Source of the DNA: Prochloraceae cyanobacterium PL24a_bin.78
Lineage (GTDB): Bacteria > Cyanobacteriota > Cyanobacteriia > Cyanobacteriales > JANQIW01
Length of the DNA: 49,287 bases
Direction: 5' to 3'
Assembly: GCA_028281945.1 (NCBI GenBank)
Contig: JANQIW010000010.1
Location: 1-49,287 of the forward strand
The stretch's first letter is position 1. Each line of letters begins with the position of its first letter. This document shows, in pieces, positions 29,454-38,714 of this stretch. A model generated the notes under the pieces. That model was not told the DNA's origin and made no database searches. It saw nothing but the letters and a program-made list of their open reading frames with translations. The translations under genes were made by a program, and so were the position numbers.

Positions 29454-29495
29454 AGAACACAATCCTATGAAATAAAACTTTTGATTGCATAACAT

Positions 29496-30914
29496 TTATT
29501 TCACTTTAGATAATAGAGTAATGAAAGCAAAAGCCCGAACAGAAATAAGACGTAAACCATATACTAATACAGGAAGATGCCCTTCAGGTGCATTATTTCC
29601 ATCAAAATTTAAATCCTTATACAATAACCATTTATTATTAACATACCAACCTAATCTACTACCCACAGCTTCCCAAGTTTCCTCATTATAAATATTTGTG
29701 CCACCAAGGCTTTGATAAATACGATTTTGTACCGAAAATCCAAAATGCCCTTCACTATATTTTTCCCATAACTTATCAATAGTGTGAATATCAATTACTG
29801 GAATGCGATTAATTGAATTTTTATTCAACCATCCATCCTTTTCTCTCTTTGCCAACTTAAATATCAAATTAGCTGTTTCTCGATCGGCTTGCTTCCATTC
29901 GTGTTTTGCTAATAAATCTTGTAAACCGCCATAATCCATACCTACTTCCGAATTCAGTTTCACTTCGCTATTAGGTGGAAACAGATTTCTAATCCATCCG
30001 AATACTCCAGAATTTTGATTAGATGATGGTTTTTCGGTATTTGGTTTTTTTCTTTCATTATAAAAATCATTGGGATAAAACATTACCGATACATCTTTAA
30101 TCAATAATTCCAACCAAGCTAACATAGATTCAGGGCGATTTTCAGGTCTTAATTTCATTCCTCTAAGAATAGCTTCATTAACGTGTAAGCTAATTCTAGA
30201 ATTATGTTGTTTTGGCGGAATTAAATCTACACCATATTTTCGCATTTCTGTAGGGATAGGATTTTCTCCTGTTAGAAGATAATACAAAGTTGCTGCTAAT
30301 GAATAAATATCTGTATAAAAACTTCTGGGGGTTTTTTTCTCATATTGTTCGATGGGTGCATAATAATCTATAGTTGCATTAGTTTGAATCTTAGTCTTAT
30401 CTTGAACAAATTCTCTTGCAAAACCAAAATCTACCAAAGTAGCGTTTGACTCTTGTGAATCTAAAAAAATATTTATAGGTTTTACATCGAGATGATACAT
30501 TTCTTTTTCATGAAAATATGATAATGCTTCTCCTACTTGTCTGATATATTTTATAGCATCATCTTCTAATAAAACCCCTTTTTCTCGAACATATTTCCCT
30601 AAGTTATAGCCTTCAATATATTCCATCACCATACACCATAAATTTTCTTCTTCTTCTTCAAATACATCATTTACAGTGATAGCATGAGGATGATTACATT
30701 TTGCTAAACTAAAAGCTTCTTCTCTAAATCGATTTTGGTGATTTGCAAAGTCTTGCTTCATCCTAATAAAATTATTAGGTGTTTTAATCGCTACTAATTT
30801 CCCTGAAGATTCTTCTTTCCCTCGATAAGTTACACCAAAACTACCTATGCCAATTATTCCTTCAATTATATATTTTCCGTTTTTTAATTTTTTCCCTGAT
30901 TGCCAATAGTTCAT
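29496..30914 (-). CDS. Serine/threonine protein kinase fused to a GUN4 domain
   Basis: 472 residues. The kinase domain (about 10-270) has G-loop GIGSFGVTYRG, VAIKTPN lysine, catalytic loop HLDVKPINIFL, LVDFGFAR and YAPIEQYE. The usual HRD arginine is Leu, as in many non-RD kinases. The C-terminal GUN4 domain (about 325-455) shows LQDLLAKHEWKQADRET and IDKLWEKYSEGHFGFSVQ; stand-alone GUN4 binds protoporphyrins and Mg-protoporphyrin. A link between tetrapyrrole level and phosphorylation is inference. It converges with hemB. Confidence 0.92.
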   Translation of the reverse strand: MNYWQSGKKLKNGKYIIEGIIGIGSFGVTYRGKEESSGKLVAIKTPNNFIRMKQDFANHQNRFREEAFSLAKCNHPHAITVNDVFEEEEENLWCMVMEYIEGYNLGKYVREKGVLLEDDAIKYIRQVGEALSYFHEKEMYHLDVKPINIFLDSQESNATLVDFGFAREFVQDKTKIQTNATIDYYAPIEQYEKKTPRSFYTDIYSLAATLYYLLTGENPIPTEMRKYGVDLIPPKQHNSRISLHVNEAILRGMKLRPENRPESMLAWLELLIKDVSVMFYPNDFYNERKKPNTEKPSSNQNSGVFGWIRNLFPPNSEVKLNSEVGMDYGGLQDLLAKHEWKQADRETANLIFKLAKREKDGWLNKNSINRIPVIDIHTIDKLWEKYSEGHFGFSVQNRIYQSLGGTNIYNEETWEAVGSRLGWYVNNKWLLYKDLNFDGNNAPEGHLPVLVYGLRLISVRAFAFITLLSKVK

Positions 30915-32270
30915 ATTAAATTATTATTTTAAATTTATTTTTATATCATTGAAAATGTGACTATTGATTTTAAACTACTATTGAAGTTCATAAAATCATT
31001 TATTTAAAACCATTAATTCAATGTATTCATACAGTTAATTAGTATTAATTAATTGTAGTAGTAAATTTTAGTAGATGGTATTTATGAAATTTTACCATAA
31101 CAAATATATTGATAGCTACTAAGACAGAATCTTGAATTTGAGGTTAATTATATTTTCTTCTATAATAACATAAATTTGTGATAAGATTGATTTCTCTCCT
31201 TAAAATTTGATTTTGAGTATACTTTTGATAAGGATTTTTAAAAGATTATTTTGTAAGTTAATATTTCTAGAATTCAATTTTCCTCATTAAAATTTTCTAG
31301 ATTATTGTGATTATTTTGCATTAGATTTTTTTTCTCAAAGCTATGATATTGTTAAAAAAATAATGAACTTTGGCAGAAATCAAAGCAGATTGTAACTAGA
31401 AGGACAAAATATTCCTAGAGATAGATTATAATTTTAAATATTAGTAAAAATAAAAAACTTCTTAACTTTATCTTCTACAATTTCCATTTCTTAACTTCTA
31501 GAAAAATATCATCAAGATTTCCAAAAAATACAACTATAGCTATCAAAGTTATCAATAATAACTTATTAGCAACTCTATAATTTCCTAAAAACAATCACCA
31601 AGACTAACTAATTTAATCAATAATTCAATCTAGAGTTTAGTTTTTCCATTCACAGAATCTCAAGCTATTTTCCATTATCAAAAGTTATAACTAATCAGCA
31701 ACATCTCATCATCTCAATTTGATTCCTATCTCAATGTATTAATCTGCTTGTTTCTCTTAAATTATGTCGATTAAAATTCCTCCAACTCTGATTATGAATC
31801 CCAATAGTAATCTCATTTTTCCCTTAATTATGATAGAGATGGATAATTGAGAGATGGGAGAATTAGAAGTTGATAGACGAGAGTAGGGAAAATAAATTGT
31901 GATTAATTATCCTAGATTTAAGATTTTTCAACTCTATCATTATTATAGACAAATTAGTATAAACATCAATGTCAAGAAATCCAGACAATTTTATCTCATA
32001 AAGGGGTTGCATTTTCGGTAAATTTTGCTACAATTTGATTAAGTCAGTAAAATGTGATTCTAAATCCAGAAAGATCCTACTACAGACTCATTAGTATTTC
32101 TAATTGAAGTGATAAGGAAAAATTTCTACACCTTTACTGGAAAATTTAGAAAGTAATAATAAAAGTAGTAGTATTTTTTTTGACAGTAAGTGGCACTACA
32201 AACTTGATTTTATTTGACTTTAGTAATTTCTTAGTAAACATTATCATTGATTTAAGAGAGCGAAAACACC
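30915..32270. other. 1.36-kb gene-free AT-rich region
   Basis: Stop codons are dense in all frames read, and no RNA gene is recognised. It contains the second copy of the dispersed repeat (about 31903-31945) next to GAGAGATGGGAG-type low-complexity sequence. It may be a degraded gene or a regulatory stretch. Confidence 0.5.
31903..31945 (-). repeat. Dispersed 43-bp repeat, copy B
   Basis: Reverse complement matches 3376-3418 with about four mismatches. It sits about 30 bp from a GAGATGGGAG stretch that resembles the CTCCCAT tracts in inverted orientation. Confidence 0.65.
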
Positions 32271-32771
32271 ATGCCTACCAAAACTGATTACCGTCATATT
32301 CAATTTTGTGCTGATAAGTCCAAAGTAGATCTAAAACAACTACAAAATTTATTCATTCTCACTGCCCATTGGGCACAAGATCGAAAAATTGAAGATCTCG
32401 AAATTGCTATAACTAACAGTAACCCAGTCATAACTGTTTGGGATAAGAAACAAATGATAGGTTTCGCCAGAGCAACTTCTGATGGCATTTATCGAGGCAC
32501 AATTTGGGATGTAATTCTCCACACAGATTATCAAGGTTGTGGATTAGGGCGGAAATTAGTAGAAACAGTATTAGCTCATCCTTTGCTGAATCGAGTAGAA
32601 AGAGTATATTTAATGACTACCTATAAACAAGAATTTTACAAACGCATTGGTTTTGAGGAAAACTCAACTACTACAATGGTACTATACAATTCCTTAGGAG
32701 CTAATCCTCTGCCAATTCAGGAAAAGAATTTTTACCCTCAACAACAGGAATCAAACATTGTAGCCGTGTAA
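32271..32771 (+). CDS. GNAT family N-acetyltransferase
   Basis: 166 residues with the acetyl-CoA-binding motif A, YQGCGLGRKLVE (about 84-95), after [19 protein letters not shown], and the late YKRIGFEEN segment. The arrangement is that of cyanobacterial/plastid Ycf52-NSI-like acetyltransferases, as in the paralogue at 36480-37004. The acetyl acceptor (protein or small amine) is unknown. Its last 71 bp overlap the 3' end of the convergent kinase-like gene. Confidence 0.85.
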   Translation: MPTKTDYRHIQFCADKSKVDLKQLQNLFILTAHWAQDRKIEDLEIAITNSNPVITVWDKKQMIGFARATSDGIYRGTIWDVILHTDYQGCGLGRKLVETVLAHPLLNRVERVYLMTTYKQEFYKRIGFEENSTTTMVLYNSLGANPLPIQEKNFYPQQQESNIVAV

Positions 32772-33537
32772 TTTCAGAATTATCAACAGAAGATTGGAGA
32801 TTTTGATCTTCTACTACCAAAGTACCCCCCATTGCTTCTAATAATGTTTGAGATAACATTAGCTTCATTCCGGGAGAGAAATCGATTTGTTGAGAAAAAG
32901 ACTTAATCTGATCGTGAGAAATATCTGACAGTGGTAATTGTTCCAATAAATCAACAGTTTCACTCCAAATACTATAATGGCAAGGTAAATCTAGATTAAT
33001 TTTGAGTAAACCATCAACTATAGAAGGATCGTAACCTAGAGAAATTTTACCTTTTTTCGTATAAGTAATAGCCGTATCTATGAGATTCAATAAGACTTGT
33101 TGAAATCTTTTTTCATCGACCATAACATAAATATCGGGATTAGGAGAAGATATTTCCAATTTTATATTATAATTATTAGCCTGTAAATAAGTTAAAGAAT
33201 AGATTGTATTAAAAATAGAAGATAATTTTTTAGGTATTAGTTCCATTTTAATCCCGCCATAATCTACTTTAGATACCAAAATAACTTCATCAAGAAGTTG
33301 AATTAATTTACGAGCAGCTTGATAAGCTTCAGAGATAAATTCACGTTCTTCTTCTGGACTTTCACAAAGATCATATAAAATAATCTGATGTAAACTAGTT
33401 AGCTTACTAACAGGAGATCGTAATTCATGAGCACTTCGACCTAAAAAACCAGCTTTAAAGCGGCTCATCATCCCAGCCATTTGGTATGCTTGATAAGTAT
33501 ATTTCAGTTTTTCTTCGAGAATTTCTATTTCATTCAT
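32701..33537 (-). CDS. Histidine kinase-like protein with degenerate ATPase domain
   Basis: 278 residues. A HisKA-like helix carries His37 in SAHELRSPVSKL. The following domain has the start of an HATPase N-box (QVLLNLIDTAITYT), but the usual Mg-coordinating Asn of NLLxNA is Thr, and no DxGxG G1 box is visible (the region reads LDLPCHYSIW). It may therefore be a pseudokinase or phosphotransfer scaffold. There is no sensor or membrane domain. The start overlaps the Sua5 stop by ATGA, so the two are translationally coupled. Confidence 0.7.
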   Translation of the reverse strand: MNEIEILEEKLKYTYQAYQMAGMMSRFKAGFLGRSAHELRSPVSKLTSLHQIILYDLCESPEEEREFISEAYQAARKLIQLLDEVILVSKVDYGGIKMELIPKKLSSIFNTIYSLTYLQANNYNIKLEISSPNPDIYVMVDEKRFQQVLLNLIDTAITYTKKGKISLGYDPSIVDGLLKINLDLPCHYSIWSETVDLLEQLPLSDISHDQIKSFSQQIDFSPGMKLMLSQTLLEAMGGTLVVEDQNLQSSVDNSEITRLQCLIPVVEGKNSFPELAED

Positions 33538-34121
33538 AATTTAATTTCTTTAATCTTTCCCTGACGCAAAATTTCCCAATTTTCTCCACTCCATTTTGCT
33601 ACGGTTGAGGGGATACTACTACCTTTTACCTCTAAATCAGGGCAATCAAGAACAAGAATTTGAGGAAAAGTTTTTTCTATTGCTGTCATAGTTTCTAGAG
33701 GTGGTTTACCAGTAAGATTAGCACTAGTAGTAGCTAAAGGGCCCGTTTGACTCAAAATTTCTTGTGCAATCTGACAATCAGGCACCCGCACTCCTATAGA
33801 GTTTGGTGAGGTAGGATTCATGGTGGGAGGGATTAAATTAGAGGCAGGCAATACCAAAGTAACTTGCCCTGGCCAATAAAGATGGGCGACTTTCTGCCAA
33901 ATAGTTAACTCCCAAGGCATACCTGTGACATATGGCCAAATATCTTCAGGAGATGCTCCCATTAAAATTAAAGGTTTGTCTAAAGGGCGATTTTTAAGAG
34001 TAAATATTTGTTGACATTGAGAAGGAATAGCTGCTAATGCTGGCACAGTATCTGTCGGAAAACTAACTACCAGACCATTTTTTACTCCTGCAATCAAATT
34101 GTTTAGATTGACTTTGGTCAT
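33534..34121 (-). CDS. L-threonylcarbamoyladenylate synthase (Sua5/YciO/YrdC family)
   Basis: Makes threonylcarbamoyl-AMP for the t6A37 tRNA modification. 195 residues: the substrate-binding segment SFPTDTVPALAA (about 20-31), the ring LKNRPLDKPLILM (about 42-54), and STANLTGKPP with a late SSIPSTVAKW typical of the family. There is no Sua5 C-terminal domain, so it is the TsaC/YrdC-like short form. It is second to last in the minus-strand run Tic22-prmC-Sua5-kinase. Confidence 0.9.
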   Translation of the reverse strand: MTKVNLNNLIAGVKNGLVVSFPTDTVPALAAIPSQCQQIFTLKNRPLDKPLILMGASPEDIWPYVTGMPWELTIWQKVAHLYWPGQVTLVLPASNLIPPTMNPTSPNSIGVRVPDCQIAQEILSQTGPLATTSANLTGKPPLETMTAIEKTFPQILVLDCPDLEVKGSSIPSTVAKWSGENWEILRQGKIKEIKL

Positions 34122-34253
34122 ATTTTATAGTAAAGATTTGAATTTTATAACTTTTATCATAAATTTTTGGTTAAAACAAAAAAAATGTGGGATTTAGATA
34201 TTTTATTATACTCTAATCTGAATTTTAGTAAAGAAGTATTTTATTTATCCTCC

Positions 34254-35153
34254 TCATTTTCGATATGCTAAAGCAAAACGATCAATTCCTGCTAAATCAG
34301 AGTGAACTTGAATATTAGAATACTGTCCTGATGCTTGCAACATAGCAGCAACTTTTTTTCCTTGTCCGGCCATCATTTCTACCAACCATATACCACCCGA
34401 GCGTAGATAATCAGCCCCACTGATAATCAAATAATTAAGACATTGAAGACCATCTATTCCCCCATCTAAAGCAAGAAGTGGTTCATGTTTTTGTACTTCT
34501 GGCTGTAATTCTGAGATTAAATCAGAAGGAATATAGGGAGGATTAGAGATCATCGCGCTTATTTTTCCTTTAAATTCAGATAAAGAATCCCACCAACTAC
34601 CTTGATGGAATTGGATTCTTTCATGAAAACCAAGAGTTTGAGCATTTTCTTTAGCAATAGCCAAAGCCTTTTGACTAATATCTGTTGCATGAATTTGAGC
34701 TTGGGGTAACATTTGTGCTAATCCAATAGCAATGGCTCCACTACCAGTGCCCAAATCCACCCAATGGCTTGAAGTAAGATCAACTAGAGGACTGTTTTTG
34801 CTAGCCTGGATGGCCAAATCTATAATGAGTTCAGTTTCAGGGCGAGGAATCAAGACATCAGGAGAAACTTTGAGAGTAAAATGCCGCCAATGTGCTATTC
34901 CTAATAAATATTGTATGGGCATTCGTTTTTGAATACGAATCTGCCAAAGCTTAGTTAACTCTGACAGATTGTGTTTTAACTCAATTTCTTCAACATCTCT
35001 AAAAGATTCTAAACTTAAGGCTAAAGTATCAAGACAGGATATTTCTTGAAGTAACCAATCCACTTCTTGTGGTGAAATTCCTGCTTTGATTCCTAAAGAT
35101 TTAGATTCTTGTCGCCACAAATATAGTTCATTTCCTGATACTTTTGGCGGCAT
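34254..35153 (-). CDS. prmC: Release factor N5-glutamine methyltransferase PrmC
   Basis: Methylates the GGQ glutamine of peptide-chain release factors with S-adenosylmethionine. Motifs: DLGTGSGAIAIGLA for SAM binding, and ISNPPYIP (NPPY) for the target glutamine. The reading frame extends upstream to 35267, but that part overlaps the Tic22 gene and is low-complexity, so MPPKVSGNEL at 35153 is chosen, giving a normal 299 residues. A 43-bp gap separates it from Tic22. Confidence 0.93.
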   Translation of the reverse strand: MPPKVSGNELYLWRQESKSLGIKAGISPQEVDWLLQEISCLDTLALSLESFRDVEEIELKHNLSELTKLWQIRIQKRMPIQYLLGIAHWRHFTLKVSPDVLIPRPETELIIDLAIQASKNSPLVDLTSSHWVDLGTGSGAIAIGLAQMLPQAQIHATDISQKALAIAKENAQTLGFHERIQFHQGSWWDSLSEFKGKISAMISNPPYIPSDLISELQPEVQKHEPLLALDGGIDGLQCLNYLIISGADYLRSGGIWLVEMMAGQGKKVAAMLQASGQYSNIQVHSDLAGIDRFALAYRK

Positions 35154-35196
35154 TGTATTTCCCAAATATAATTTATGATTATGATTATGGTTGAGA

Positions 35197-35961
35197 TTAA
35201 TTTTGTCCTGATCTTTGTTGTTGTAATGCTTGTTGAACCAACTCCCGTGATTCCTCAGAAGGAACAAGAATCATTTGACGTAATGCCTCATTTTCTTGAT
35301 TTTGGAAAGTTGAAATCATTCCTTCTAAAGAAACAACATTGATTTGAACATCTACATTATTATTTTGGTTAGCTTCTTTATATTTACTAACTAGGTTTTC
35401 TAAACTTTCTTTTTCAAAGAATAAGGGAATAATTCTGTCTTCTCCTCTTTCATAAACTAGATATCCAGTTTGATTATTTTGATTCACTGTTGCTACAAAT
35501 AGGGGAACTCCTCTGAATGCTTCTTGATCTGGATTACGATTTTTCCAAATAGTTTCTGCTGAAGTTACTTGTTCTTCTAATGGAACTAATTGAAAGACTA
35601 ATTTCTCTTCTTTATCTTCATTCTCTCGTGCTTGTTTATATACTTCCCCAAGAGGAACTACAACAATTCTTACTTTATTTGCTAATTCTGGTTTTTGTGA
35701 TTTTAATTGTTCTAAAAAAGCTTCTGCATCTTCTTGCCCTATAAAAATCCTAGTTAAAACCCCTTGATCTGATTTAGCCACTAAAGGAGATCCTTCTGAA
35801 TCTGCAATGATAAATACTGGTACTTGATTTAATTTTTGTAATACTTCTTCTGTTGGCAAAGCCAAAACTCTTTGAGTTGTTAAAAACCAACTTCCCAATA
35901 CTGTACTTCCTACTAATCCTAATGTTGCACTCCAACGGATGAAAGATTTTAATAATTTCAT
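35197..35961 (-). CDS. Tic22 family protein
   Basis: 254 residues with an N-terminal hydrophobic signal segment (WSATLGLVGSTVLGSWFL, about 9-26) and the Tic22 fold pattern PVFIIADSEGSPLVAKS, IFIGQEDAEAFLEQLK and VVPLGEVYKQA. A cyanobacterial Tic22 homologue is reported in the periplasm/thylakoid region as a chaperone-like factor for outer-membrane biogenesis. The tail is Gln-rich. It is first in the run toward prmC. Confidence 0.88.
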   Translation of the reverse strand: MKLLKSFIRWSATLGLVGSTVLGSWFLTTQRVLALPTEEVLQKLNQVPVFIIADSEGSPLVAKSDQGVLTRIFIGQEDAEAFLEQLKSQKPELANKVRIVVVPLGEVYKQARENEDKEEKLVFQLVPLEEQVTSAETIWKNRNPDQEAFRGVPLFVATVNQNNQTGYLVYERGEDRIIPLFFEKESLENLVSKYKEANQNNNVDVQINVVSLEGMISTFQNQENEALRQMILVPSEESRELVQQALQQQRSGQN

Positions 35962-36080
35962 GGTTTTACCTCAATTATGTTTTTTTTACTTAGATTCTAT
36001 ATTAACTTTCTATTGACGTTGCCCTGTTAAATCATTGCCATAGGCTCAAACTCAACATAAGATTGCAACAAGGGGGTTAT

Positions 36081-36110
36081 GGGTTCTCCTGATGGAGAGG
36101 CTTCGCGAAT
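36081..36110. repeat. REP-like palindromic repeat
   Basis: TTCTCCTGATGGAGA followed by GGCTTCGCGAA resembles the short palindromic elements (TCTCCTGACGGAGACGCTTCGCGAA type) scattered in many cyanobacterial genomes. TCTCC pairs with GGAGA around TGAT. Confidence 0.5.
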
Positions 36111-36180
36111 ACAGATTAGTAACTAGATAAATATCATTATTCATCCCTATCCGACCATCACCACTGGGCTTTTTCTTTAA

Positions 36181-36195
36181 CGGTTAGCCTAACCG
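36181..36195. repeat. Perfect 15-bp palindrome
   Basis: CGGTTAG-C-CTAACCG, an exact inverted repeat, in the gap between Tic22 and tRNA-Pro. It could be an operator or hairpin; function unknown. Confidence 0.5.
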
Positions 36196-36330
36196 CCATT
36201 AATCCTTGGTTTTTTATTACATAGAATTATTTAGGGTCAAGCTAGTTAATATCTTAATTCTTTTTTTTTATCTTGAACAAGTTTGTTATGAGATTTACCT
36301 TTGAGGTAATGGAGACTTTTAGTTTAACTA

Positions 36331-36404
36331 TCGGGATAGCAGGATTTGAACCTGCGACATCCTGCTCCCAAAGCAGGCGCGCTACCAAGCTGCGCTATAT
36401 CCCG
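36331..36404 (-). tRNA. tRNA-Pro (TGG anticodon)
   Basis: Read on the minus strand, a 7-bp acceptor stem CGGGATA/TATCCCG, D arm, anticodon stem CCTGC/GCAGG with loop TTTGGGA (anticodon TGG) and T arm with GGTTCAAATCC fold cleanly. Discriminator A; CCA is not encoded. Confidence 0.95.
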
Positions 36405-36479
36405 TTTCAATCTCCTCTAATATAACATAACTTTTCCGATTTTGACAAAAAATTTTTAAATTTAATCTGGATAGCTTAC

Positions 36480-37004
36480 TTAATCTGGATACCAAAACAT
36501 CCCTTTGATTCCTTCTGGATCGAGGACAAATCCTAATCTACGGTAAAAGTCTATTACTTGGGGGTCAGCAAATAAAGTAATGTTGCTAATTTCATTACTT
36601 CTGAGTTTTTTGATGGTATATTTCATCATTGCTTTTCCTAGACCTTTTCCTTGGAATTGAGGATGAATAGCTACGTCCCAGATGGTGGCATTAAAAGCGC
36701 GATCAGAAGTTGCTCTTGCAAATCCAATCAAGCGTCGTTTGACACCTCTTAGTTCCCACATGGATACTACTAAAAAACTATATTGTAATGCTTTTTTGAC
36801 TTTTCGTATTGGTCGACGTGACCAACCGACAGCGTCGCAAAGTTCTTCGAGTTCGTAAAGATCTATCTCTGTTTCGGTACTAAAATATATACTTGCTTCT
36901 CCCAAGCGATCGGTGGTAGTTAAAACTAGATCCCCGGAGAATTTTGGTTGAGCAGAAGTAGATGTTGAAGTTGAATTAGTAAACAATTTTTTCCAAAAAA
37001 CCAT
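36480..37004 (-). CDS. GNAT acetyltransferase, Ycf52/NSI-like
   Basis: 174 residues. [35 protein letters not shown] contains the acetyl-CoA motif (QGKGLG, about 123-128); the end [19 protein letters not shown] is typical. The basic, Ser/Thr-rich N-terminal 35 residues precede the domain. Related plastid-type GNATs acetylate proteins (NSI) and, in some reports, serotonin. It resembles the neighbour at 32271-32771 but is more canonical. Confidence 0.88.
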   Translation of the reverse strand: MVFWKKLFTNSTSTSTSAQPKFSGDLVLTTTDRLGEASIYFSTETEIDLYELEELCDAVGWSRRPIRKVKKALQYSFLVVSMWELRGVKRRLIGFARATSDRAFNATIWDVAIHPQFQGKGLGKAMMKYTIKKLRSNEISNITLFADPQVIDFYRRLGFVLDPEGIKGMFWYPD

Positions 37005-37323
37005 GCCAATATGGCTTATTCTATTTATTATATTTGTTTTAATAAGACTATCACAAAGTAAGCTATGGGAATAATCAAAACCAAAGTTATTAATTTGCTT
37101 CAGAGTAAAATGATAGCATAACTGAGTTTGATTTGAGTTTCCATTAGTCCATGATATTTTTGTTTCACGAACTATTTTTATGGTAGAAAAGATAAATCCT
37201 TAAAGGCTGAAATCCTCGAAAATATCTTGAGATTTCTTAATAGTAACCATAAATTATGTTATTATAGTACTCAATATTAAAATTAAGATAAAAAAAATTC
37301 AAAGGATTTCCTCAATGTAGAGT
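37005..37323. other. Divergent intergenic region
   Basis: AT-rich gap between divergently transcribed GNAT and hydrolase genes. Both promoters should lie here; no defined motif is seen. Confidence 0.35.
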
Positions 37324-38241
37324 ATGGCAACTATCAATATTTTAGGAGTGCCACACGCTTACGAACTTAAGCCTCCTACCTTTAAATCTTCTAAACCTGC
37401 CCTAATTTTTATTCATGGTTGGCTTCTAAGCCGAAATTATTGGTATCCCTTAATGGAGCAACTATCAGATGAATATCGGTGTTTAATCTATGATTTAAGA
37501 GGTTTTGGAGACTCAGGACACTTGCCAACTTCAACCACTCTAGAAAATAAGAATGAAATAGATTCCTGTCTAGATTCAAGCAAAAATAATGGTTCATCTT
37601 CTAAATACTCTTTAGCTGCTTATGCTAAAGATCTAAGCATAATTTTAGAAAAATTAGAGATTGATAGTGCATGGTTAATAGGCCACTCCTTAGGAGGAAA
37701 TATTGCTATTTGGGCAGCCCACTATTGCCAAGAAAAAATCAAAGGTGTAATCTGTTTAAACTCAGGAGGTGGGATCTATCTCAAAGAAGAGTTTGAACGT
37801 TTCCGTATTGCAGGGCAACAAATAGTCAAAAAAAGACCTCATTGGTTATCCTATATCCCATTAATCGATTTGGTTTTTGCTAGAATTATGGTAGCACGTC
37901 CTCTAGCACGTCACTGGGGAATGCAAAGAGTTATTGATTTGATTAAAGCTAATGAGGAAGCTGCTTTGGGTGCATTACTAGATACAACAACTGAAACAGA
38001 AGTTCATCTATTACCTCAAATTGTTTCTAGTTTATCTCAACCAGTTTATTTTCTAGCAGGGACTTTAGATACGGTAATGGAATTAAAATATGTTAAACAT
38101 TTAGCTAGTTTTCACCAACTTTTTCAAAATAACTGTGATAATGTAATTGAGATTCCTAATTGTGGGCATTTATCTATGGTAGAACAACCAGAGTTAGTTG
38201 GGACAAGAATTATGAATATTTTAGAAAAATATCAATCATGA
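37324..38241 (+). CDS. Alpha/beta hydrolase (serine type)
   Basis: 305 residues. PALIFIHGWLLSRNYWYPL oxyanion segment, YDLRGFGDSG, nucleophile elbow IGHSLGGN (about 119-126), and the catalytic histidine in NCGHLSMVEQPE near the end. An approximately 35-residue Ser/Asn-rich insertion after strand 4 (about residues 62-95) is unusual. The substrate is unknown; it may be an esterase or lipase. Confidence 0.87.
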   Translation: MATINILGVPHAYELKPPTFKSSKPALIFIHGWLLSRNYWYPLMEQLSDEYRCLIYDLRGFGDSGHLPTSTTLENKNEIDSCLDSSKNNGSSSKYSLAAYAKDLSIILEKLEIDSAWLIGHSLGGNIAIWAAHYCQEKIKGVICLNSGGGIYLKEEFERFRIAGQQIVKKRPHWLSYIPLIDLVFARIMVARPLARHWGMQRVIDLIKANEEAALGALLDTTTETEVHLLPQIVSSLSQPVYFLAGTLDTVMELKYVKHLASFHQLFQNNCDNVIEIPNCGHLSMVEQPELVGTRIMNILEKYQS

Positions 38242-38714
38242 AAAGATAAATTCTTCAGTTTTTTTTTACTAATTATAATCTAAAATTATCAACAAGGAGT
38301 TTTAAACTTCTAGATTTGTGTTATAATCTAAGAGAAAATCAAATTAGGTGAAATACTTGCTGGCATAAAAAACTCAACTCAATCTATCTTACAAGAAAGT
38401 TAGTAGATATGACTAAACGAGTGTTTTTTACTAGATTAATCCGGATTAGTATTGGCTAGAGGTAAAAAGTATAAGGAAATGTAGATTCCTTCCTTTGGTA
38501 AAATTGATCTAGAATCTATGTAGTTTTAATTATTGAAGATTCAAAATAGTGCTAAAATAGTTTTATCTCTTAGGTTCATATTAGAGATCATTGACAATCT
38601 CAAAACAAGATAATCTACCGTGAAAGTCAAAAACTTAACGGTGAGAAAGTCAAAAAAATATAGACAAATTAACATAGAATAAAAAAATTAAGTGATCTTA
38701 ATAAGGAGAAACTC
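38242..38714. other. Long leader of the DUF6679 gene
   Basis: No gene is visible. Near the 3' end (38617-38657) two direct GTGA..AAGTCAAAAA copies and a hairpin ACCGT...ACGGT are present. Another short AAGGAA/TTCCTT hairpin lies near 38473-38491. Confidence 0.4.

Noticed and set aside
29485..29691. Plus-strand frame under the kinase gene
   Set aside because: Mirror of the GUN4 domain, whose frame is well supported.
35154..35267. N-terminal extension of PrmC
   Set aside because: Low-complexity Asn/His-rich residues lie inside the Tic22 coding region; the family start fits at 35153.
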